From positions 4,526,001-4,590,000 of the forward strand of contig NZ_CP109596.1 of assembly GCF_036327755.1 (NCBI RefSeq): a stretch of 64,000 bases of DNA. Direction: 5' to 3'. This stretch comes from Nocardia sp. NBC_01503 (GTDB lineage: Bacteria; Actinomycetota; Actinomycetes; Mycobacteriales; Mycobacteriaceae). The notes below the pieces were generated by a model. That model did no database searches. It was given only the letters and a program-made list of their open reading frames with translations, and was not told the DNA's origin. Shown in pieces: positions 1 to 8,729 of the stretch. Positions within the stretch are counted from its first letter, which is position 1. Each line of letters begins with the position of its first letter. Both the position numbers and the translations under genes were made by a program.

Positions 1-2118
1 CCGGCCAACTACACCGAGAAGCATGTGACTCGGTTGCGGCGGGCGCTGGACTGGTCCGGGGCGGCCGATGTGGCGCTCATGCCGGAGCCGGTCGCGGCCG
101 TGGAGTGGCTGGATGCGGAGTACGGAATCTCCAGCGCCGGAATAACTCTCGTCTACGATCTGGGCGGCAACTGCCTCGACGTGGCCGTGGTGCGCACCGA
201 GGCCGATCGCGAGGAGCGCGGCATTCTCGGCGTGGCCGAACGCTCCACCGAGTACGGCGGACGGCCGCTCGGCGCACTGCTGGCCCGGTACGCGCGCAGT
301 ATCGCGCCGGGGGAGCATCAGCCGGTCTCGGCGGTGGTGCCCGCCGCGGATACGAATCGCCTGCGCAGCTGGCATATTCGCAATTCGCTACGGGTGGTCA
401 AGGCGTGCGTGCACAACACCGGGCTCACCATGGATGACATCGACCGGGTGCTGCTGATCGGTGGTGCGGCGCGGCCCATCGAGGTGGCGCGGGTACTCGC
501 CGACCTCGGGCGACCCGTCATCATGGCGCCGGATCCGGCGCATACCGTGGCGGTCGGGGCGGCACTGGCTGCCTTCCGCACCGCCGATACCGGCTCGGCC
601 ATCGGGCGCTATGCGCCGCGTGCGGCCGTATTCTCCGGTGCGGCAGTGGCTTCCGCGCTCGCCATGTCCGCGGCCACCGTGCTCGGCGGGACGGTCGCGA
701 GCACCACCGGACTGCAGGCCGCCCCCGCTCCGTCGGACTCGGGGACCGTCGGTGCGGCCGACGTCCTGCTGTTGGAGGATGCCACCGGAGCGCCCGCCGC
801 GCCCGGTCGCGTCCATATGGTGACCACCGCCGCGGCCATCAGCGGCTACGGTGCGATGGCGCCCACGGTCACACCCTCCTGGTCCCGTGGTCGCCCCGTC
901 GACACCCGGCCCGGCACCCACTGCGAAACCCGCAGTGTCGCAAACTCTCTCACCTATGCCAATCCGGCCCAGTTCGTCAACCCACTACCCTTCCTGGCCG
1001 CTCCAGCATTCGGCCCGCCCCAATACCTCGGCCGGGTGCCCTCGGTCAGTCTGCCCCGCACCCTGCCCGGTGCGCCCAGTACCAATCCGGGTACTACTTC
1101 GCCGGGTTCCCCGGGGTCACCCGCGACGCCGGGATCGACCACCGGTGACCCGGCGGGCACCACTACCGGCGGCACCACTACCGGCGGGACGACCACGGGT
1201 GGAACAACTTCCGGTGGCACGACTACAGGGGATCCCGCCACCGGCGGTTCGACGACGAGTCCCGGCGGCGCGACCGCACCCGGCGGCTCGGCTACCACAC
1301 CGGGTGGTGAGACAACCCCGGTCGGCGGTACCACCGGCGGTGAGACCGGCGACGGCGGAACGACTTCCGGCGGCACCACCACCGGTGGCGGAACGACCCC
1401 GGGCGGTGGAACCACAACGGGTGGAACCACGACCGGGGGAACCGGCGGCGGTGGAACGACCGGCGGCGGAGCGACTTCCGGGGGCGGCACCACTACCGGT
1501 GGTGGAACAGCCGGTGGCGGAACGACTTCCGGTACCGGCGGCACGGGTGCGGGCGGTAGCGGCGGCTCCACCGGCGGCGGTACCTCCGCTGGTGGCGGCG
1601 GAACAACGTCCGGCGGTGGCGCTGGTGCGGGCGGTGGAACCTCGGCTGGCGGTGGTGGTGCCGGTGGTGGAACCTCCAGTGGCGGTGGGACATCCGCTGG
1701 TGGCGGCGGAGGAGCGTCCGGCGGTGGCGCTGGTGCGGGCGGTGGAACCTCGGCTGGCGGTGGTGGTGCCGGTGGTGGAACCTCCAGTGGCGGTGGGACA
1801 TCCGCTGGTGGCGGCGGAGGAGCGTCCGGCGGTGGCGCTGGTGCGGGCGGTGGAACCTCGGCTGGCGGTGGTGGTGCCGGTGGTGGAACCTCCAGTGGCG
1901 GTGGGACATCCGCTGGTGGCGGCGGAGGAACATCCGCGGGTGGTGGCGGCACAACTTCCGGTGGCAGCCGCACAGGCGCGGGTTCCCCTGGCGGCTCGGC
2001 CGGTGGGGGCGCCGGGGGCGGGGCAGCGCGCGGTGGCGGAGCGGGCGGCGGCGCCGGTGGGGGTGCGGGCGGCGGCGGAGGCCACGGTGGCGGTGGCGGC
2101 GGTGGCGGTCGGCACTGA
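1..2118 (+). CDS. Hsp70-family protein with membrane segment and Gly/Thr-rich tail (5' partial)
   Basis: The reading frame is open from base 1, so the N-terminal part of the ATPase domain lies outside the window; 705 residues are visible. DnaK-type nucleotide-binding motifs are seen: VYDLGGNCLD (phosphate 2 region, near visible residue 53) and VLLIGGAARP (adenosine motif, near 151). After the ATPase part there is a hydrophobic Ala-rich segment near 210-235 that could be a membrane anchor. It is followed by Pro/Thr-rich sequence and then some 300 residues made almost only of Gly, Thr, Ser and Ala. No substrate-binding domain of DnaK is present, so this is not the housekeeping chaperone. Hsp70-like ATPase domains fused to a membrane helix and low-complexity exterior region are common in mycobacteria and nocardiae, and their role is not established. 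The tail suggests a cell-wall or surface location (inference). It ends convergently with the SDR gene. Confidence 0.8.
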   Translation, partial: PANYTEKHVTRLRRALDWSGAADVALMPEPVAAVEWLDAEYGISSAGITLVYDLGGNCLDVAVVRTEADREERGILGVAERSTEYGGRPLGALLARYARSIAPGEHQPVSAVVPAADTNRLRSWHIRNSLRVVKACVHNTGLTMDDIDRVLLIGGAARPIEVARVLADLGRPVIMAPDPAHTVAVGAALAAFRTADTGSAIGRYAPRAAVFSGAAVASALAMSAATVLGGTVASTTGLQAAPAPSDSGTVGAADVLLLEDATGAPAAPGRVHMVTTAAAISGYGAMAPTVTPSWSRGRPVDTRPGTHCETRSVANSLTYANPAQFVNPLPFLAAPAFGPPQYLGRVPSVSLPRTLPGAPSTNPGTTSPGSPGSPATPGSTTGDPAGTTTGGTTTGGTTTGGTTSGGTTTGDPATGGSTTSPGGATAPGGSATTPGGETTPVGGTTGGETGDGGTTSGGTTTGGGTTPGGGTTTGGTTTGGTGGGGTTGGGATSGGGTTTGGGTAGGGTTSGTGGTGAGGSGGSTGGGTSAGGGGTTSGGGAGAGGGTSAGGGGAGGGTSSGGGTSAGGGGGASGGGAGAGGGTSAGGGGAGGGTSSGGGTSAGGGGGASGGGAGAGGGTSAGGGGAGGGTSSGGGTSAGGGGGTSAGGGGTTSGGSRTGAGSPGGSAGGGAGGGAARGGGAGGGAGGGAGGGGGHGGGGGGGGRH
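1609..1932 (+). repeat. Three tandem 108-bp coding repeats in the glycine-rich tail
   Basis: Three near-identical units start at 1609, 1717 and 1825. Each encodes 36 residues built from GGGTS, GGGAGAG and SAGGGG blocks. The unit length is a multiple of three, so gain or loss of a copy keeps the frame and would only change tail length. Shorter degenerate Gly-Thr repeats precede it from about 1150. Confidence 0.9.
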
Positions 2119-2222
2119 CCCGCTGTCGGAGCAGTTCTCCCACTGATCAAGTCCCGCAACAAAAGTCGTCGACGCCGGTGGAGTGATCCCTCGAACCCTC
2201 CACTCGGATGTCGAACGCGACC

Positions 2223-2265
2223 GGCCCACCCCCGCGCTGCAAGTGCCCAGGCGCAGAGGTGGGCC
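2223..2265. terminator. Hairpin between convergent genes
   Basis: GGCCCACC at 2223-2230 pairs with GGTGGGCC at 2258-2265, with further inner pairing of GCGCTGC-like and GCGCAG-like sequence. It lies just before the stop codon of the minus-strand SDR gene and after the Hsp70-like gene. There is no clear T-run, so termination is plausible but unproven. Confidence 0.4.
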
Positions 2266-2273
2266 ACGTCGCG

Positions 2274-3038
2274 TCAGCGGGCGGTGAAACCGCCGTCGGC
2301 GGTGAGGGCGGCGCCGGTGATGAAGCTGGCCTCATCGCTGAGCAGGTAGGCGCAGAAGGCGGCGATCTCCTCGGGCTGGGCGATGCGGCCGATGGGGTGC
2401 AGGGCGGCGACCATGGCCTTGCCTTCGGGGGTGGAGCCCATGGAGTTGCGGTAGGCGGGGGTGTCCACCGCGCCGGAGACCAGCGCGTTGACCCGGATGC
2501 CCTGATCGGCGTTCTCCAGGGCCACCGCCCGGCTCAGGCCGATGACGCCGTGTTTGGCGGCCACGTACGGGGCGACCGAACCCATGCCCACGACGCCGAG
2601 TTGGGAGGCATTGTTCAGGATCGCGCCGCCGCCGGAGGCCGTCAGCGCCGGAATCTGGTGGCGCAGACCGTAATAGACGGCGGTGAGGTTGAGCTCCAGG
2701 TCGGCGCGCCAGCCCGCCTCGTCGATATCCTGTACGGGTCCGAAGGCATTGATCGCGCCCGCATTGTTGAAAGCGCCGTCCAGGCGGCCGAATTCGCCGA
2801 CGGCCGCATCGGTCAGGCGTGCCACATCCTGCTCGGCGGTGACGTCGGTGGGTACGAAAAGCGCGCGGCCACCGGCGCTCCGGATCTCCTCGGCAATGCG
2901 GTCACCGGCTTCCTTACCGCGTGCGCCGAGCACCACCGCGCCGCCCTCCGCGGCGATGCGGCGGGCGACCGCGGCACCGACTCCCGAGGTCGCGCCGGTG
3001 ATCAGTACGACCTTGGCAGCAAAGCGTGAACCCATCAT
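2274..3038 (-). CDS. SDR-family NAD(P)-dependent oxidoreductase
   Basis: A classical short-chain dehydrogenase/reductase of 254 residues. The cofactor motif TGATSGVG is near the N terminus, NNAG is in the middle, and the catalytic Ser (NNASQ) is followed by YVAAK, the Tyr-Lys pair. The C-terminal end LTADGGFTAR is typical of the family. The start chosen is the ATG at 3036-3038, because AGGGG lies 7 nt upstream; an ATG 6 nt further out sits too close to that site, and a more upstream ATG would add 21 residues without family similarity. The substrate cannot be read from sequence. It lies downstream of the HAD hydrolase gene on the same strand with a gap of about 107 nt, in which TTGACATGTCTA (3070-3081) is a near palindrome that could be an operator. 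Confidence 0.85.
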   Translation of the reverse strand: MMGSRFAAKVVLITGATSGVGAAVARRIAAEGGAVVLGARGKEAGDRIAEEIRSAGGRALFVPTDVTAEQDVARLTDAAVGEFGRLDGAFNNAGAINAFGPVQDIDEAGWRADLELNLTAVYYGLRHQIPALTASGGGAILNNASQLGVVGMGSVAPYVAAKHGVIGLSRAVALENADQGIRVNALVSGAVDTPAYRNSMGSTPEGKAMVAALHPIGRIAQPEEIAAFCAYLLSDEASFITGAALTADGGFTAR

Positions 3039-3145
3039 GACCATTCCCCTTGCGGTTGAACCGTTTTCGTTGACATGTCTAGTAAACGAGAGACGGCCCA
3101 CCGTGGCTGGCGGGAATCAGTCCTTGAGTTGATACGTCATGTAAG

Positions 3146-3793
3146 TCAGGCCTGGGCGAGCAATTCGGCCAGTTCGTCGAGGCTGTTGATCACCACGCCG
3201 TACGAGGTCTGCGGCAACTCCGAATGCAGATACCCCCACGGCCCACGGCGGATGAGCACCGGAATCATGCCGACGCCATTGGCGGGCAGCACATCATTGT
3301 CGACCCGATCGCCCACGTAGCAGACCTCGCCGATCTCGACCCCCGCCACCTCGGCGCACTTGTGGAAGAACTTCGGATCCGGCTTCTCCAGATCCCACTC
3401 GGCGGAGGTGTAGACCCCGTCCACCGGCAGATTCATATTCTCCAGCGCCGACTTGGCCTGCGGCGGTTGATTGCCCGCGATGATCACGGTCAGCCCGCGC
3501 TCGCGCAGTACGCTCAGCGCCCGTCGCACATCCGGATACAGATCATTGGCGTCGAAGTTGTTGCGCAGGCTCTCGGGCTCGTCGATGGCCCAGCTGACCT
3601 GTTCCTTGTCGAGGTCGACCCCCGGCAGCAGTAGTTCGAACGCATCGGTGATCGGCCGTCCCGTGGCCGCCATTCCGCCGATCACCCCGAGTAGCGCGAA
3701 TCGCGGGATCCCCAACCGGTCCGCCCATCGGCTCCAGATCCGGGTCTCGTCGATCAGCGTCTCGCCCACATCGAACACCACTGCCTTGATCAT
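3146..3793 (-). CDS. HAD-superfamily hydrolase
   Basis: 215 residues of the haloacid dehalogenase superfamily. Motif I is FDVGET with the nucleophile Asp8; the usual second Asp is Gly, as in several HAD subfamilies. A motif II-like stretch VIIAGNQPP follows, and motif IV is YVGDRVDND near residue 159. A helical cap region lies between motifs I and II. Likely a small-molecule phosphatase or related hydrolase; the substrate is unknown. It is the first gene of a possible two-gene minus-strand unit with the SDR. Confidence 0.8.
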   Translation of the reverse strand: MIKAVVFDVGETLIDETRIWSRWADRLGIPRFALLGVIGGMAATGRPITDAFELLLPGVDLDKEQVSWAIDEPESLRNNFDANDLYPDVRRALSVLRERGLTVIIAGNQPPQAKSALENMNLPVDGVYTSAEWDLEKPDPKFFHKCAEVAGVEIGEVCYVGDRVDNDVLPANGVGMIPVLIRRGPWGYLHSELPQTSYGVVINSLDELAELLAQA

Positions 3794-3835
3794 TCGCCCA
3801 GCCTATCGGGCGCGCCGACCCCCGATTCGAGGAAC

Positions 3836-4399
3836 TCAACCCTGCGCGTTGACAACCCCGATTGCGGTCGCCGTCCACCAGCACACCTGCGACACCAGGC
3901 CGGTGGCCACACTCCAGGCGAGCAGCCCTGTCGTGAGCCGCGCATCCCCCCGCTCCCGCAGTCGCCGACTCAAAGCGCTGGCCTGAATCCCATTGAGTGT
4001 CAACACCAGCACCATCGCCAGCTTGGTCTGCGTCATCATCGACGACAGATTCGGCTCCAGCACACACCCACTCGCGACCAGCCCCGCCAACCCCAGCCAG
4101 ATCGGCGTATGCAGCCGACTCATTCCGCGCAGCGTCGCACTCAGCGAAGCCCGCCCTACCGCCCACCGCAAAGCCAGCGAATCCGCGATCAACACCCCGC
4201 CGAATCCCACCGCGAGCGAAGTCAGATGAATGACCAGCCCTGCGGTATGTACCGCCGGACTGATATGCCGCGCATGCCCCGCGATCCACACGGCCCCCGC
4301 GAGCGTCCCCGTGGCCAACACCGCGTACCCGAAGAAAACCCGCCACGAATCGCGTGCGACCGACGTAACCGTGGTCCCCGCGCCAGACTCTCCGAGCAT
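3836..4399 (-). CDS. Multi-pass membrane protein, unknown function
   Basis: 187 residues with about five predicted hydrophobic helices (approximately 22-42, 50-72, 92-112, 120-140, 158-180). His residues sit near membrane boundaries (GHARHISPAVH, VIHLTS, RLHTPIW), which recalls small heme- or copper-associated integral membrane proteins, but no family can be named. The start ATG lies 21 nt from an IdeR/DtxR-like palindrome, so iron-dependent control is plausible. It is divergent from the small secreted peptide gene. Confidence 0.65.
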   Translation of the reverse strand: MLGESGAGTTVTSVARDSWRVFFGYAVLATGTLAGAVWIAGHARHISPAVHTAGLVIHLTSLAVGFGGVLIADSLALRWAVGRASLSATLRGMSRLHTPIWLGLAGLVASGCVLEPNLSSMMTQTKLAMVLVLTLNGIQASALSRRLRERGDARLTTGLLAWSVATGLVSQVCWWTATAIGVVNAQG

Positions 4400-4419
4400 A
4401 GTTCCAACCCTCCACTAAC

Positions 4420-4438
4420 TTAGGAAAGCCTAAACTAT
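4420..4438. promoter_or_regulatory. IdeR/DtxR-like iron box
   Basis: The 19 bp starting TTAGGAAAGCCTAA match the actinobacterial IdeR consensus TTAGGTTAGSCTAACCTAA at 15 of 19 positions by hand count. The TTAGG/CCTAA inverted repeat is perfect. It lies between the divergent membrane-protein and secreted-peptide genes, 21 nt upstream of the former's start codon, a position suited to repression by IdeR-Fe2+. Confidence 0.6.
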
Positions 4439-4577
4439 TTGTGGTCGGGAATGAAACCCGGCCGACCATTCGGCCACGGCCGGAACGAATCCGCGCTATA
4501 CCTGTTGCGGGCGAATCCGGCTGGGTAGCATGCGAGCAGCTGTTATGAAATGTCGTCTTTTCAAAAGGAGTACGCTC

Positions 4578-4793
4578 ATGCGCCCCATCCTCCGACTCGG
4601 TGTCCTCGCCCTGGGCATCGGCGCCGCCGCCCTCACCGCCGGTGTGGCCTCGGCCGAGATCCCCCTCGTCGACGCCCCCGCCGCGGAGGTAACGCTCACC
4701 CCGGGCACGAACCCCGCCCCGATCGCCAGCGACGACTACGCCATGTGCTCCAAGTCCTCCGGCTCCGCGGGCCACTTCCTCGCCTGCATGTAA
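4578..4793 (+). CDS. Small secreted protein with signal peptide
   Basis: 71 residues. The start chosen is the ATG preceded by AAAGGAG at good distance; the frame extends further upstream but without a ribosome-binding site. It opens with MRPILRLGVLALGIGAAA and a cleavage-like ASA-E junction near residue 25, leaving a mature peptide of about 45 residues rich in Pro and Ala. Two Cys near the C terminus (AMCSKSS and FLACM) could form a disulfide. No family recognised. It is divergent from the membrane protein across an IdeR-like box. Confidence 0.6.
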   Translation: MRPILRLGVLALGIGAAALTAGVASAEIPLVDAPAAEVTLTPGTNPAPIASDDYAMCSKSSGSAGHFLACM

Positions 4794-4932
4794 TCGGCCT
4801 CACTCGCACCACCGTCGCATCGGTCGTTAAGTGATGGCGGTCGAGCTGAGGCCGCGTCAACAGCGGGTTCGGTTGTCGTGCAGCGGATTTGCGTGCGTCG
4901 ACCGCCTCGTTGCGGAGGCGAAACGGCACTGC

Positions 4933-5775
4933 TCAGGCCGAGCGGACAAGTGTGGCGGTGGCCGCCGAGTCGTAGCGGTCCCACACGATCTCGGTGAGTG
5001 CGGGATGTGCGCCGATCACCTCGGCGTGCGCCAAGTCGGCGGCCGCGGCCGAGAGCCGGTCGGTAAGCAGGCCGGGGGCGAGGAACCACGGTGCGACCAG
5101 GATCTGATCCGCGCCGCGTGCGCGTAGCCGCCCCGTTGCCTCGACGACAGTGGGTTCGGTTGTGGCGAAGCAGATTTCGGTGGCCCAGCCGGTGATGGCC
5201 GAGAGTCGGCGCGCCACTTCGGCGGTGCGGGCATTCGCGGCGGCTGAGGAAGAGCCCACTGCCGCAACGGCAATGCCGAGGTGGAGGGAGTCGGCCTTCT
5301 CCGGCAGCCGCTCCAGGACGCGGTCCCGCAGGGCGGCGATCAGACGCCGGTCAGGTCCGAGGACGTCGGCCTGGGTGAGTCGGATGCGCGGGTGGCGGGC
5401 GCGGGCGGCCGCCAGCATGCCGGGCAGGTCCACACGGGCGTGGAAGGCGCTCCCCAGTAGCAGGGGGACTACCACCGCGTGCGAATGACCTTCCGTGGCA
5501 ATGGCATCCACGACCTGGTCGACCGAGGGGGCGTTCAGGTCCAGGAAGGCCAGGCGCACATCGAGATCGGGTCGGCTCGCGGCGAGTTGTTCGACGACGG
5601 CGTACATGGTCGCGGCCGAGCGAGGATCGCGGCTGCCGTGCGCTACGGCGACGAGGGCCGGGCGCGTATCGAACGTGCGGGCCGCGCGGCCGATCGCGCC
5701 GCGCGCGTCGTTATCGTGGCGGAGGGCGACCGGCAGCGGGGCGGTCGGGCGTGCGCCGCTGCCGGGCGAACTCAT
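4933..5775 (-). CDS. Sirohydrochlorin chelatase (CbiX/Che-type)
   Basis: 280 residues with two CbiX-like halves. The N-terminal half has VAVAHGSRDPRS (first metal-binding His) and VVVPLLLGSAFHAR (second His). The C-terminal half repeats the fold (AVAAVGSSSAAAN) but lacks the His residues, so only the first half is expected to be catalytic. The role is insertion of Fe2+ into sirohydrochlorin to make siroheme. It is the last gene of the sulfate assimilation operon, one nucleotide after cysN, which fits because the sulfite reductase encoded at the head of the operon needs siroheme. The M. tuberculosis counterpart by position is Rv2393. Confidence 0.85.
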   Translation of the reverse strand: MSSPGSGARPTAPLPVALRHDNDARGAIGRAARTFDTRPALVAVAHGSRDPRSAATMYAVVEQLAASRPDLDVRLAFLDLNAPSVDQVVDAIATEGHSHAVVVPLLLGSAFHARVDLPGMLAAARARHPRIRLTQADVLGPDRRLIAALRDRVLERLPEKADSLHLGIAVAAVGSSSAAANARTAEVARRLSAITGWATEICFATTEPTVVEATGRLRARGADQILVAPWFLAPGLLTDRLSAAAADLAHAEVIGAHPALTEIVWDRYDSAATATLVRSA

Positions 5776-5776
5776 G

Positions 5777-7075
5777 TCAGGCTCCGACTTCCGTGCCGAC
5801 CTCGACCTTGGTCAGGGCGTCGCCGACCAGGCCGGCGGCGAGGGTGTTGCCACCCGCCGGGTCGATCAGCAGGAAGCTGCCGGTGTAGCGGTTGACGCTG
5901 TAGTCGTCGGCCGCGACGGGGTCGGCGACTCGTACCGAGATACGGCCGATGTCGTTGAGCGCCAACGACTCCGGGGCCGGATCGGCCGACAGGCGCTGTT
6001 CGTCGAAGCGCTCGATGAGCGCGCCCACGATCGCCTGGGTGGTACGGGTGCCGTGCTTGAGCAGCAGGCGGGCACCGGGGCGCAGCGGCTTGTCGCCGAG
6101 CCAGCAGACCGTCGCGTCGAAGGCTTCGATCGGTTCGGGGGCATCGTCGGCGGCGACAATGGTGTCACCGCGCGAGACATCCACGTCATTGGCCAGGATC
6201 AGGGTGACACTGCGACCCGGCTGCGCCGAGGTCAGCTCACCATTGGGGGTGTCGATGCGCTCGACGGTGGTGCGGGTGCCCGATGGCAGCACCACGACCT
6301 CGTCACCCTTGCGTACGGTGCCCGCCGCGACCTGACCCGCGTACCCGCGGTAATCCGGGTAATCGGCTGTGCGCGGGCGGATTACGTACTGCACGGGGAA
6401 GCGCAGACCGACCTCGTGGCGGGTGCTGTCGGCATCCACCGGTACCGACTCCAGGTGCTCGATGAGCGAGGGGCCGGTGTAGTACGGGGTGTTCTCCGAC
6501 CGCGAGGCCACATTGTCACCGTGCAGCGCGGAGACCGGAATCTCCACCACGTCTTCCGGCGCCCAGCCCAATTTCGCTGTCAGCTCGGAGAATTCGGCGA
6601 CGATACGCGCGAACACACCTGCCGGATCATCGACCAGGTCGATCTTGTTCACGGCCAGGACGAGCTTCGGCACACCCAGCAGCGCCATCACCGCGGCATG
6701 GCGGCGGGTCTGCTCGATAACACCCTTGCGGGCATCCACGAGCAGGATCACCAGCTGCGCGGTCGAGGCGCCGGACACCGTGTTCCGGGTGTACTGCACA
6801 TGCCCCGGCGTATCGGCGAGCACGAAAGACCGTGCGGGCGTGGCGAAGTAGCGGTACGCCACATCGATGGTAATGCCCTGCTCGCGCTCGGCGCGCAGAC
6901 CGTCCACGAGCAGCGACAGGTCCGGCGTGGCCAGGCCCTTGTCGACCGAGGCGCGGGTGACCGCGTCGATCTGATCGGCGAGAACGGATTTCGTGTCGTA
7001 CAGCAGGCGTCCGACCAGGGTGGACTTGCCGTCGTCGACCGATCCGGCGGTGGCCAGTCTCAGTAGGTCGGCCAT
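5777..7075 (-). CDS. cysN: Sulfate adenylyltransferase subunit 1 (GTPase subunit)
   Basis: 432 residues. GTPase motifs: SVDDGKSTLVGRLL (P-loop), DTPGHVQYTRN (G3) and NKIDLV (G4), followed by EF-Tu-like beta-barrel domains. CysN uses GTP hydrolysis to drive adenylylation of sulfate to APS by CysD. It is shorter than the mycobacterial CysNC fusion: there is no APS-kinase domain at the C terminus, which agrees with an APS-reducing CysH next door. The start codon overlaps the cysD stop by one base (TGATG), indicating translational coupling. Confidence 0.95.
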   Translation of the reverse strand: MADLLRLATAGSVDDGKSTLVGRLLYDTKSVLADQIDAVTRASVDKGLATPDLSLLVDGLRAEREQGITIDVAYRYFATPARSFVLADTPGHVQYTRNTVSGASTAQLVILLVDARKGVIEQTRRHAAVMALLGVPKLVLAVNKIDLVDDPAGVFARIVAEFSELTAKLGWAPEDVVEIPVSALHGDNVASRSENTPYYTGPSLIEHLESVPVDADSTRHEVGLRFPVQYVIRPRTADYPDYRGYAGQVAAGTVRKGDEVVVLPSGTRTTVERIDTPNGELTSAQPGRSVTLILANDVDVSRGDTIVAADDAPEPIEAFDATVCWLGDKPLRPGARLLLKHGTRTTQAIVGALIERFDEQRLSADPAPESLALNDIGRISVRVADPVAADDYSVNRYTGSFLLIDPAGGNTLAAGLVGDALTKVEVGTEVGA

Positions 7076-8007
7076 CAGAAGTAACCCTCTCGCTTGCGAT
7101 CTTCCATGGCGGCCTCGGAGACGCGATCGTCTCCACGGGTCGCGCCGCGTTCGGTGAGTCTGGAGGCGGCGACCTCGGCGAGAATCGCCGCATTGTCGGC
7201 CGCATCGGAAATGATTGCGCCGGTGGTGGATCCGTCGCCGACGGTGCGGTAGCGCACCGACTTGACCGACAGCTCCTCACCTTCGGCCGGGCCGCCCCAG
7301 ACGCCGGGCGTCATCCACATGCCGTCGCGCTGGTACACCGGCCGCTCATGCGCGTAGTAGATATTCGCCAGCTCCACGTTCTCGCGGGCGATGTACCGCC
7401 AGATATCCAGCTCGGTCCAGTTGGAGATCGGGAAGACGCGCACATGCTCACCCGGAGCGTGCTTGCCGTTGTACAGGTTCCACAGTTCGGGCCGCTGCCG
7501 CTTGGGATCCCAGCGCCCGAAGGCGTCGCGCAGCGAGAAGATCCGCTCCTTGGCGCGGGAACGCTCCTCGTCACGGCGGCCGCCACCGAAGACCGCGTCG
7601 AAGCGGTTCTCATTGATGGCGTCCAGCAGCGGTACGGTCTGCAGCGGATTGCGGATACCGTCCGGCCGCTCGGTGAGCCGGCCGTCGGCGAGGTACTCCT
7701 CGACCGAGGCGACATGCAAACGCAGGCCGTACTTCTCGACGACATGGTCGCGGAACTCGAGCACCTCGGGCAGGTTGTGCCCGGTGTCCACATGCAGCAG
7801 CGCGAACGGCAGCGGCGCCGGCCAGAAGGCCTTGAGCGCCAGGTGCAGCAGCACCGTGGAGTCCTTACCGCCGGAGAACAGGATCACCGGCCGTTCGAAC
7901 TCGCCCGCGACCTCGCGGAAGATGTGGATCGATTCGCTCTCGAGCGCGGCGAGAGTGTCGAATTCGCCATCGGCGAGGGTGGTGGATTCAGCAGTAGGAG
8001 CGCTCAT
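7075..8007 (-). CDS. cysD: Sulfate adenylyltransferase subunit 2
   Basis: 310 residues. The PP-loop ATP pyrophosphatase motif SGGKDSTVLLHL is near residue 45, and the conserved GGGRRDEERSRAKERIF and FPISNWTELDIW segments of CysD follow. It catalyses ATP + sulfate to APS with CysN. The ATG start overlaps the cysH stop in an ATGA; longer upstream extension of the frame runs through cysH and is not used. It is the third gene of the operon. Confidence 0.95.
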   Translation of the reverse strand: MSAPTAESTTLADGEFDTLAALESESIHIFREVAGEFERPVILFSGGKDSTVLLHLALKAFWPAPLPFALLHVDTGHNLPEVLEFRDHVVEKYGLRLHVASVEEYLADGRLTERPDGIRNPLQTVPLLDAINENRFDAVFGGGRRDEERSRAKERIFSLRDAFGRWDPKRQRPELWNLYNGKHAPGEHVRVFPISNWTELDIWRYIARENVELANIYYAHERPVYQRDGMWMTPGVWGGPAEGEELSVKSVRYRTVGDGSTTGAIISDAADNAAILAEVAASRLTERGATRGDDRVSEAAMEDRKREGYF

Positions 8008-8714
8008 GAGGCGTGCAACCCGCATTCGGTCTTGGCGAGGCCGGCCCAGCGGCCGCTTCGCGGATCGGATCCCGGTTCCGGCTTCCGTGTGCACGGAGCG
8101 CAACCGATGGACGGATACCCCTCCTCCACAAGGGGATTGACGAGAATGCCATTGGCCTCGATGTACTCGGCCATTTCCGCGTCGGACCAGGCGGCGATCG
8201 GATTGATCTTCACCAGCCCGAAGCCCTCGTCGAAGGAGATCAGGGGCGCGTTGGCGCGCGTGGGTGCCTCGACCCGGCGGATACCGGTGACCCAGGCGTT
8301 GTACGGCTGGAGCGACTTCTGCAGCGGCACCACCTTGCGCAGCCGGCAGCATTCGGCGGCATCGCGGGCGAACAGATCCTTGCCGAGCAGCTGATCCTGT
8401 TCCGCCACGGTGTTTTCCGGCTGTACGTTCACGATATTCACGCCGTAGACGAGCTCGACGGCATCGCGGGTGCCGATGGTCTCGGCGAAGTGGTAGCCGG
8501 TGTCCAGGAACAGCACATCCACACCGGGACGGACCTGCGACGCCAGCTGCACCAGCACCGCGTCCTGCATATTCGAGGCGACAATGTAATTGGAGCCGAA
8601 GTTCTTCTCGGTCCACTCCAGCAGTTCCTGCGCGGTGGCGTTCGGACCCAGGTCCTTATTGCCCTGCTCCACGAGGGCGCGCAGGTCTGCTTCGGCGAGT
8701 TTGGTTGTGGTCAT
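8004..8714 (-). CDS. cysH: Phosphoadenylyl/adenylyl-sulfate reductase (APS-reductase type)
   Basis: 236 residues. Cys pairs AECCRLRK and GCAPCTRK are the four ligands of the 4Fe-4S cluster that marks assimilatory APS reductases rather than PAPS reductases. The C-terminal KTECGLHAS carries the nucleophilic Cys that forms the S-sulfo intermediate. It reduces APS to sulfite with thioredoxin. The start chosen is the ATG with GGAGG 8 nt upstream; a TTG five codons earlier lies inside that site. The gap to sir is 15 nt. Confidence 0.93.
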   Translation of the reverse strand: MTTTKLAEADLRALVEQGNKDLGPNATAQELLEWTEKNFGSNYIVASNMQDAVLVQLASQVRPGVDVLFLDTGYHFAETIGTRDAVELVYGVNIVNVQPENTVAEQDQLLGKDLFARDAAECCRLRKVVPLQKSLQPYNAWVTGIRRVEAPTRANAPLISFDEGFGLVKINPIAAWSDAEMAEYIEANGILVNPLVEEGYPSIGCAPCTRKPEPGSDPRSGRWAGLAKTECGLHAS

Positions 8715-8729
8715 TGCTGTTTCCTCCAA

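Noticed and set aside
1609..1932. Tandem 108-bp repeats considered as a CRISPR array
   Set aside because: Units abut without spacers and encode protein in frame; no CRISPR-like array was seen in the window.
954..2267. 437-codon Pro-rich frame opposite the glycine-rich tail
   Set aside because: Reverse complement of Gly codons (GGN) gives Pro (NCC); it exists only because of the repeat.
4901..4920. CGCCTC/GAGGCG hairpin before the chelatase stop as a terminator
   Set aside because: Only a 6-bp stem with no T-run; too weak to annotate.
5495..7066. 523-codon plus-strand frame opposite cysN and the chelatase
   Set aside because: Spans the opposite strand of two well-defined genes and has no motif.
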